A program made the position numbers and the translations under genes. The notes below the pieces were generated by a model. The model did not search any database. It was not told the origin of the DNA and was given only the letters and a program-made list of their open reading frames with translations. From Paludibacteraceae bacterium (GTDB lineage Bacteria > Bacteroidota > Bacteroidia > Bacteroidales > Paludibacteraceae): a stretch of 45,547 nt of DNA. The stretch covers positions 1 to 45,547 of the forward strand of contig CAJOCN010000041.1 in the NCBI GenBank assembly GCA_905233255.1, written 5' to 3'. Shown here piece by piece: positions 40,937-45,547 of this stretch (positions within the stretch are counted from its first letter, which is position 1; each line of letters opens with the position of its first letter).

Positions 40937-41851
40937 TTATTTCAGTTCTGCGGGTAGGACAGGCATGGCGCCGTGCTGGGTGCAGACGAAAGCGGATACC
41001 TTGACGGCACGTTCGTGCGCCTCGCGCATGGTCTTGCCGAGCAGCAGTTGTGCCACGAAGGTAGCGGTGAAAGAATCACCGGCGCCGACGGTGTCGGCCA
41101 CCTGTACCTTCGGGGTCGCTACATACGACTCCTCGTCCGCCGTGAAGACATACGAACCGATGGCGCCGCAGGTCAGGATGAGCATCTTGAGATCATAGTG
41201 CGCGATGAGTTCGCGGCAGATGCGTCGGGTCTTCTCAGGGTCCTCGGCGATGAGAGCACCCGGTTCGGTGGGTTCGCCGAGCAGCATGGTGGCTACGACA
41301 TCCAGCTCCTCGTCGTTGATCTTGAGGATGTTCGCACGGGAGAGGGACTCGGCGATGACCTCGGCGGTGTACCACGACTGGCGGAGGTTGATATCAAAGA
41401 CCTTGAGAGCGTCCGCCGGAGTGGCGTCAAGGAAAGCCTGAATGGTCTCACGGGAGGTCTCGGAGCGCTGTGCGAGGGAGCCGAAGCAGACGGCCTGCGC
41501 CTGACGGGCGATCTCCAGCATGGCGTTGGTGAGCGGGATATTATCCCATGCTACGCCGAGACAGATCTCGTATTGGGGCACACCTTTGTCGTCCAGAGTG
41601 ACCTTGACGGTACCGGTAGGCTGCTCCACCGTAGAGAGCTGATAGGTGAAAGTAGGAAGGGATTCATGTACGCGCTCGAACGTATCCACGATCTCGTCGC
41701 CCAGTTCGTCCTTGCCGATGGCGGAGATAGCGCAGCCGTTGAGGCCGAACTGCGATACATGGTATGCAAAGTTAGCCGGTGCGCCGCCCAGTTTGCGGCC
41801 CTCCGGGAGGCAGTCAAAGAGCGCCTCGCCTATGCCAATTACGTATTTCAT
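40937..41851 (-). CDS. PfkB-family fructokinase
   Basis: Phosphorylates fructose with ATP. GIGEALFDCLPEGRKLGGAPANFAYH is the substrate-binding start, and the PfkB signature DTVGAGDSFTATFV holds the catalytic Asp near residue 250. The 304-residue size and gene order after GH32 and an MFS transporter support fructose as substrate. The 32-bp gap to the transporter gene carries an AAAAATT heptamer array (41853-41880). Confidence 0.9.
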   Translation of the reverse strand: MKYVIGIGEALFDCLPEGRKLGGAPANFAYHVSQFGLNGCAISAIGKDELGDEIVDTFERVHESLPTFTYQLSTVEQPTGTVKVTLDDKGVPQYEICLGVAWDNIPLTNAMLEIARQAQAVCFGSLAQRSETSRETIQAFLDATPADALKVFDINLRQSWYTAEVIAESLSRANILKINDEELDVVATMLLGEPTEPGALIAEDPEKTRRICRELIAHYDLKMLILTCGAIGSYVFTADEESYVATPKVQVADTVGAGDSFTATFVAQLLLGKTMREAHERAVKVSAFVCTQHGAMPVLPAELK

Positions 41852-41852
41852 G

Positions 41853-41880
41853 GAAATTAAAAATTAAAAATTACGAATTA
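41853..41880. repeat. AAAAATT heptamer array before fructokinase
   Basis: GAAATTA, AAAATTA, AAAATTA, CGAATTA at 7-bp spacing between the MFS transporter stop and the fructokinase start. Confidence 0.8.
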
Positions 41881-41883
41881 CAG

Positions 41884-43032
41884 TTATTTTTTCATTTTGA
41901 GGCAGAAGCCTACGAGGTAGGCGGCACCGAGGGACATGACGAGGACGGCACCGAGGGTACCCATGAGGTCGGACGCAAAGCCCATGCAGAGCGGGAAGAC
42001 AGTGCCGCCGAAGAGACCCATGATCATCAGACCGGAGATCTCGTTCTTGTGCGCGGGATCGTAATTGAGCGCCTGCGCAAAGCAGATCGAGAAGATATTC
42101 GAGTTACCGAATCCGACGAGGGCGATACCCGTATAAAGCACCCATTGCGCCGTACCGGCACCCATGAGGATCATCGCCAGAACGATCATGCAAACGGAGA
42201 TAGCAAAGAACACCTTCTCGGGGATGAGGCGCAGGATAGCCGAACCGGAGAGACAGCCGATGGTACGGAAGATGAAATAGAGGGAGGTAGCGAATCCCGC
42301 CTCCGCGAGGCCCATGCCGAGCCTCTCCATGAGGATCTTAGGCGCGGTGGTGTTGGTACCGACATCGATACCCACGTGGCACATGATACCCAGGAAACAG
42401 AGGAGGATAAAAGGTTTGCCCAAGAGTTTGAAGCACTCCACGAAGGACGAACCCTTGGCTACCGGCTCCTCATGAATAGAGGTGAACGCGAGCGCGAGGA
42501 TAGCCACTATACCGATGATCGCATAGATCGGGAAGAGCACTTTCCATCCCAGACCCATGTGCGGGATAGCTTCGGTTGCGCCCCACATAGCGATATAGGG
42601 AGCGAGGAACGAGGCGATCGCCTTGACGAACTGACCGAAAGTCAGAGTCGAGGACAGGTTGCCCGTGACGATATTCGATACCAGCGGGTTGAGCGAGGTC
42701 TGCATCAGCGCGTTACCGATACCGAGGAGCGAGAACGCTACCAGCATCATCGCGTAACTCTCGCCGCAGAGCGGCAGGATAAGAGACAGGACGGTCACGA
42801 GGATAGAGAGCAACACGGTTTTCTTACGGCCGATCTTATTCATCAGCATACCCGTAGGCACGGAGAAGATCAGGAACCAGAAGAACACGAGGGACGGCAT
42901 GATGTTCGCCTGTGCGTGCGTCAGACCGAGATCCTGCTGCACATAGTTGGAGGCGATACCCACCAGGTCCACAAAGCCCATCGTGAAGAAACAAAGCATC
43001 ACGGAGAGCAGAGCAAATTTGGAATTTTTCAT
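41884..43032 (-). CDS. MFS sugar transporter, FucP-like
   Basis: 382 residues, 12 predicted helices: MGFVDLVGIASNYVQQDLGL, the GMLMNKIGRKKTV cytoplasmic loop, and the NPLVSNIV motif typical of FucP/GluP-type H+ sugar symporters. It lies between GH32 and fructokinase and so probably imports fructose (or sucrose) released by the hydrolase. Heptamer-like AATGATT/ATCTTCAA units lie between it and GH32 (43033-43080). Confidence 0.88.
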   Translation of the reverse strand: MKNSKFALLSVMLCFFTMGFVDLVGIASNYVQQDLGLTHAQANIMPSLVFFWFLIFSVPTGMLMNKIGRKKTVLLSILVTVLSLILPLCGESYAMMLVAFSLLGIGNALMQTSLNPLVSNIVTGNLSSTLTFGQFVKAIASFLAPYIAMWGATEAIPHMGLGWKVLFPIYAIIGIVAILALAFTSIHEEPVAKGSSFVECFKLLGKPFILLCFLGIMCHVGIDVGTNTTAPKILMERLGMGLAEAGFATSLYFIFRTIGCLSGSAILRLIPEKVFFAISVCMIVLAMILMGAGTAQWVLYTGIALVGFGNSNIFSICFAQALNYDPAHKNEISGLMIMGLFGGTVFPLCMGFASDLMGTLGAVLVMSLGAAYLVGFCLKMKK

Positions 43033-43064
43033 GATAAATATAATGAATAATGATTAATAAATCT

Positions 43065-44822
43065 TCAAATCTTCAAATTATAGATGGTCGCCTCACCGCC
43101 GGATACCTCCAGATGGTTGTAGGGCTCGGAGGGGAAGACGAGGTTGGTCATTGCCCAAGCGCCCTCGCCGTCAAACGCCTCAATCGAGCAGCGGTCGATG
43201 AAGAGAGTGATGCGCATTGGTGATTGGTCATTGTGCATTGGTGCGGTGGTGACGGTGGCGAAGTCCTTGGAGAAAGAGCAGTCACCGGCGTGGCGGCGGT
43301 TCATGGAGAAGGTTTTCTTCTGCATATTGAGGGTCATGACCACTTTCTCGCCCTTGTCATTGGAGAGGGTGAAGGTCGCCTTCTTCGTCTCCGCCGGCAC
43401 CTCTACTTCAATAACACACGCCTCGGTGGGCTGCTCTATGACCTCGCCGCGGAGAGCCTCGTACTCTGGCGAGGGTTTGACCGCTACGCGGTATTCGCCG
43501 TTCTCGTCGATGTAGAGGGAGAGGTCACGGGCGATGGTGTTCTGCGAGCGGAAAGGCAGTGTCGGGAGGTTATTGGCGTAGAGCCAGTTGGACATCCATC
43601 CCTGGGCTACTACCCTGCCCTCCGGCGCGTTATGATAGGTGACGGTAGCGTAATGGTCCATGCCGTAGTCCAGCCATTTGCTTTCGACTTTTGACTTTTG
43701 ACTTTCGACTACAAACTCCTTCCCGTCCCAGTCGCCTACGAAATACTGGGTAGCAGAGCCGCCGAACGGTCCGCCCGGGTTGATATTGACCAGCAGCACC
43801 CACTTGCTCTCCTCCGTTTTTAATTCTTCATTTTTCATTTTTAATTCTACCAGGTCGGGGCACTCCCATACGCCGTCGTGGCAGCCGTATCCTTCGCCGA
43901 AACGAGAGAGGTAGGTCCAGTCCTTGAGGTTATCGGAGGCATAGAACCGTATCTCCTGCTGGCAGGCGAGGGTCATGACCCAGCGGTTGGTGAGACTGTC
44001 CCAAAAGACCTTCGGGTCACGGAAATCAGCGATGGTGTCGGTGAGAACCGGGTTACCGGCATAGTGGGTGAAGGTCTGTCCGCCGTCGAGGCTGTAGGCA
44101 ATCGCCTGTTTCTGGCTCTCGCCATCGGCGGTGTAGATCGCCACGAGGGCGTTCTCGCCGAAGCCGGCGGTGTTGTTACGGTCAATGACCGCCGAGCCGG
44201 AGAAGATCGTACCCAGTCCGGTCGGACGGATAGCTATCGGTTGGTGTTCCCAGTGGATAAGGTCGCGGCTGGTAGAGTGCGCCCAGTGCATGTTGCCCCA
44301 CATGGCACCGTAGGGGTTATGCTGATAGTAGAGATGCCAGATGCCCGTCTGCTCGTCATAGAACATACCGTTCGGGTCATTCATCCATCCGAACAAAGGC
44401 GTATGGTGATAGAGGGAACGATAAGGAGAATCCGTGCATTGTGCATTGTGCATTGTGCATTGTGAATTGTGAATTGCCTCCCAGCACACCATCCGGTCTC
44501 TGCGTACGGTGTCGGGCAGCCAGGTACGGAACTCGATGACGAGGTCACGGTCGCCCCAGCGGTTCAGCTCGTAAGGAACGAAATAATCAATACTGTCCTT
44601 GGCGAGACGGACACGGATGAGCTCGAGCTGTTGGTTGTCCGAGAGGATGCGGATGTTAGCCTCTCCCATGGACTCCTGAACCGGCAGCCAGAGGATCCCG
44701 TCAGCGCCGTTGGCTTTCATAACGGATACTTGTGTACAAGTGTGTTTGGGTGCAGTGGTCGTCGTACAAGCGGCGAGGGTCACTGCCATACAAAGGGTGA
44801 TAAATCGAACTACTTTTTTCAT
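43065..44822 (-). CDS. Lipid-anchored GH32 fructan/sucrose hydrolase with four repeat-encoded insertions
   Basis: Hydrolyses beta-fructosyl bonds (levan, inulin or sucrose) at the cell surface or periplasm. Lipobox LAAC (Cys19). Catalytic block WMNDPNG (nucleophile Asp149), FRDPKVFW, WECPDL (acid/base Glu), LLVNINPGGPFGGS. Insertions compared with the family: NSQCTMHNAQCT (117-131; TGCATTG array 44434-44476). KMKNEELKTEES (about 326-336; 43817-43847). VESQKSKVES (about 371-381; 43681-43711). MHNDQSPM (about 527-536; 43213-43242). All fall between conserved blocks. The start at 44822 gives MKKVVRFITLCMAVTLAAC; the longer frame runs through the promoter. No SusC/D partner is seen. Confidence 0.92.
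   Translation of the reverse strand: MKKVVRFITLCMAVTLAACTTTTAPKHTCTQVSVMKANGADGILWLPVQESMGEANIRILSDNQQLELIRVRLAKDSIDYFVPYELNRWGDRDLVIEFRTWLPDTVRRDRMVCWEAIHNSQCTMHNAQCTDSPYRSLYHHTPLFGWMNDPNGMFYDEQTGIWHLYYQHNPYGAMWGNMHWAHSTSRDLIHWEHQPIAIRPTGLGTIFSGSAVIDRNNTAGFGENALVAIYTADGESQKQAIAYSLDGGQTFTHYAGNPVLTDTIADFRDPKVFWDSLTNRWVMTLACQQEIRFYASDNLKDWTYLSRFGEGYGCHDGVWECPDLVELKMKNEELKTEESKWVLLVNINPGGPFGGSATQYFVGDWDGKEFVVESQKSKVESKWLDYGMDHYATVTYHNAPEGRVVAQGWMSNWLYANNLPTLPFRSQNTIARDLSLYIDENGEYRVAVKPSPEYEALRGEVIEQPTEACVIEVEVPAETKKATFTLSNDKGEKVVMTLNMQKKTFSMNRRHAGDCSFSKDFATVTTAPMHNDQSPMRITLFIDRCSIEAFDGEGAWAMTNLVFPSEPYNHLEVSGGEATIYNLKI
43213..43242. repeat. GCATTGG heptamer array inside GH32
   Basis: GCATTGG, TGATTGG, TCATTGT, GCATTGG at 7-bp spacing, coding MHNDQSPM. 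Confidence 0.75.
43681..43711. repeat. TTCGACT/TTTGACT heptamer array inside GH32
   Basis: The inverse of the GTCGAAA family: CTTTCGACTTTTGACTTTTG then ACTTTCGAC. On the coding strand it gives VESQKSKVES, identical to the linker in the amidohydrolase gene. Confidence 0.9.
43817..43847. repeat. TTTTTAA/TTTTTCA heptamer array inside GH32
   Basis: TTTTTAA, TTCTTCA, TTTTTCA, TTTTTAA, TTC: four 7-bp units coding LKMKNEELK. Confidence 0.85.
44434..44476. repeat. TGCATTG heptamer array inside GH32
   Basis: Four GTGCATT units and two GTGAATT units, period 7, coding HNSQCTMHNAQC just before the catalytic WMNDPNG block. Confidence 0.93.
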
Positions 44823-44852
44823 CGCGACATTTGAATTAAATAAATTTGCTTG

Positions 44853-44883
44853 CAAAGGTACAATAAATATCGCATATACACAA
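44853..44883 (-). promoter_or_regulatory. Promoter of the GH32 operon
   Basis: Minus strand TTG (44883-44881), 20 bp, TACCTTTG (44860-44853). About 30 bp leader to the ATG at 44822. Confidence 0.8.
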
Positions 44884-44890
44884 GTAATTA

Positions 44891-44926
44891 TGTTGCAAAG
44901 TATGCAAACCATGTTGCATTGCAACA
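44891..44926. promoter_or_regulatory. Candidate operator upstream of the GH32 operon
   Basis: The perfect palindrome TGTTGCATTGCAACA (44912-44926) and a half site TGTTGCA (44891-44897) lie just upstream of the -33 element, a usual place for a regulator of fructan use. The regulator is not in the window. Confidence 0.5.
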
Positions 44927-44954
44927 CAAATACCATTTTTTACAACAAAAAATC

Positions 44955-45455
44955 GTTAATCGTGCCCCCGCGGCTAAGAATACTCATTCAGTCGCGTTCG
45001 GCAACAAGCAGGAGTTCCTGACCGACATCACGGGTAACAGGCGGTGGCTGCCGTTCCTGGCGGAGACGATCCAGAACCCCTTCTACATCACCCTGCCGTA
45101 CGAGCAGATCTACGCGGAGGCGAAATACCTGATCGACCACGGCTTCCAGTACTGGTTCGAGACGCACAACGAGGATTTCCGGGCGCAGGAGAACGAGGAG
45201 CAGTTGCTCGCGGTCTATTTCGACATCCCTGCCGAAGGCAGCGGGCAGTTCATGACCACCGCCGAGATCTCCGACAAACTCGTCTCCTGGGGTAATATCA
45301 AGAAACCGATGCCCCTTAGCCGCTTAGGGATGGTGCTCCAGCAAGCCGGCTACCAAAGCAAGCGGGTAGGCAAGGCCGGAACGAGGGGATGGATCGTTAG
45401 GGAAAGGGGATTAGAAGAAGTAAATGCTAATCGTAATATAGAAGGTAGAGGCTGA
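44955..45455 (+). pseudogene. 5'-truncated VapE/VirE-type (primase/helicase-associated) gene fragment
   Basis: From about VNRAPAAKNTHSVAFGNKQEF on, the frame matches the C-terminal part of virulence-associated E-type proteins of Bacteroidetes mobile elements: FLTDITGNRRWLPF, YEQIYAEAKYLIDHGFQYWFE, NEEQLLAVYF. The P-loop ATPase half is missing; the frame upstream (to 44850) is the GH32 promoter region and looks non-coding. These proteins support replication of integrated elements and phages. The fragment marks the edge of a decayed element. Confidence 0.65.
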
Positions 45456-45547
45456 CGGCTGACAGGCTGACACCCTTTTCCTAAAACTATACACACCCGC
45501 GCGTGTGTGAGATTTATAAACAAGGGTGTCAGCCGTCAGCCTGTCAG
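45449..45547. repeat. Inverted GGCTGAC-type repeat around a CG-rich palindrome (window edge)
   Basis: GGCTGACGGCTGACAGGCTG then ACACCCTT on the left is matched in inverse by AAGGGTGTCAGCCGTCAGCC then TGTCAG on the right, around CACACCCGCGCGTGTGTG. The units have a 7-8-bp period. It follows the VapE-type fragment and may be an origin or iteron region of the element (inference). It may continue past the window. Confidence 0.75.

Noticed and set aside
41779..43050. 423-codon plus-strand frame over the MFS transporter
   Set aside because: Glu/His/Arg-rich shadow of a hydrophobic protein.

Overview
The window looks like Bacteroidales chromosome. Nearly every promoter I can find has the Bacteroidetes form (TTTG or TTG, about 20 bp, then TAnnTTTG). 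Genes overlap as ATGA without strong Shine-Dalgarno sites, and the gene families are typical of the order: IgGFc-binding-domain surface proteins, a type IX-like C-terminal domain, a carboxypeptidase-like plus TonB receptor, and a GH32/fructokinase/MFS sugar operon. I cannot assign a genus.

Layout. 1-917 (minus): infC and the start of rpmI. 1169-6151 (plus): a tandem OB-fold-like lipoprotein, a PpiD-like membrane chaperone, an AmpG-like MFS protein and pssA. 6210-15902 (plus): a secreted endonuclease I, then two paralogous IgGFc-binding-domain proteins flanking an OmpA-family protein. 15946-26034 (plus): PAP2 phosphatase, a damaged tRNA-Val, cstA, engB/ysxC, a TonB-dependent receptor, mutS, mltG and a UspA-like gene. 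26035-26294: a probable small RNA. 26295-29509 (minus): AMP-forming acyl-CoA ligase, a secreted WG-repeat-like protein and a possible tiny ORF. 29558-36287 (plus): a MetA-like outer-membrane protein, an AraC regulator and an apparent operon of exported or lipid-anchored redox/aromatic-type proteins. 36325-36581: tRNA-Ser(GCU) with a displaced copy of its 3' end. 36812-40860: a CYTH protein, then (minus) an MBL hydrolase, a GT2 polyprenol-phosphate glycosyltransferase and argS. 40937-44822 (minus): fructan/sucrose operon (GH32, MFS transporter, fructokinase). 44955-45547: a 5'-truncated VapE/VirE-type fragment and a large inverted repeat, the edge of a mobile element.

The most unusual signal is not one gene but repeat structure. 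(1) Both tRNA loci have a second copy of their own 3' end, starting exactly at the T-loop TTCGAA, downstream of the tRNA terminator. It is preceded by a TTGCTTCGCAATTTTC-type palindromic motif. At the tRNA-Val locus the T arm is missing from the tRNA body and survives only in the displaced copy. (2) Families of 7-bp tandem repeats lie between genes and, in frame, inside unrelated genes (engB, TonB receptor, AmpG-like MFS, argS, GH32, two lipoproteins, an amidohydrolase/monooxygenase fusion). They add charged linkers; the same 10-residue peptide VESQKSKVES occurs in two unrelated enzymes. (3) A second class with an 11-bp period lies upstream of genes, one array ending exactly on a start codon. 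(4) An 11-bp word CGGTCTTACAG is repeated inside argS and PAP2, and a CTCCCCTnAAGGGGAG-like palindrome occurs at three loci. Together they suggest a genome being actively expanded by short-repeat elements that its proteins tolerate.
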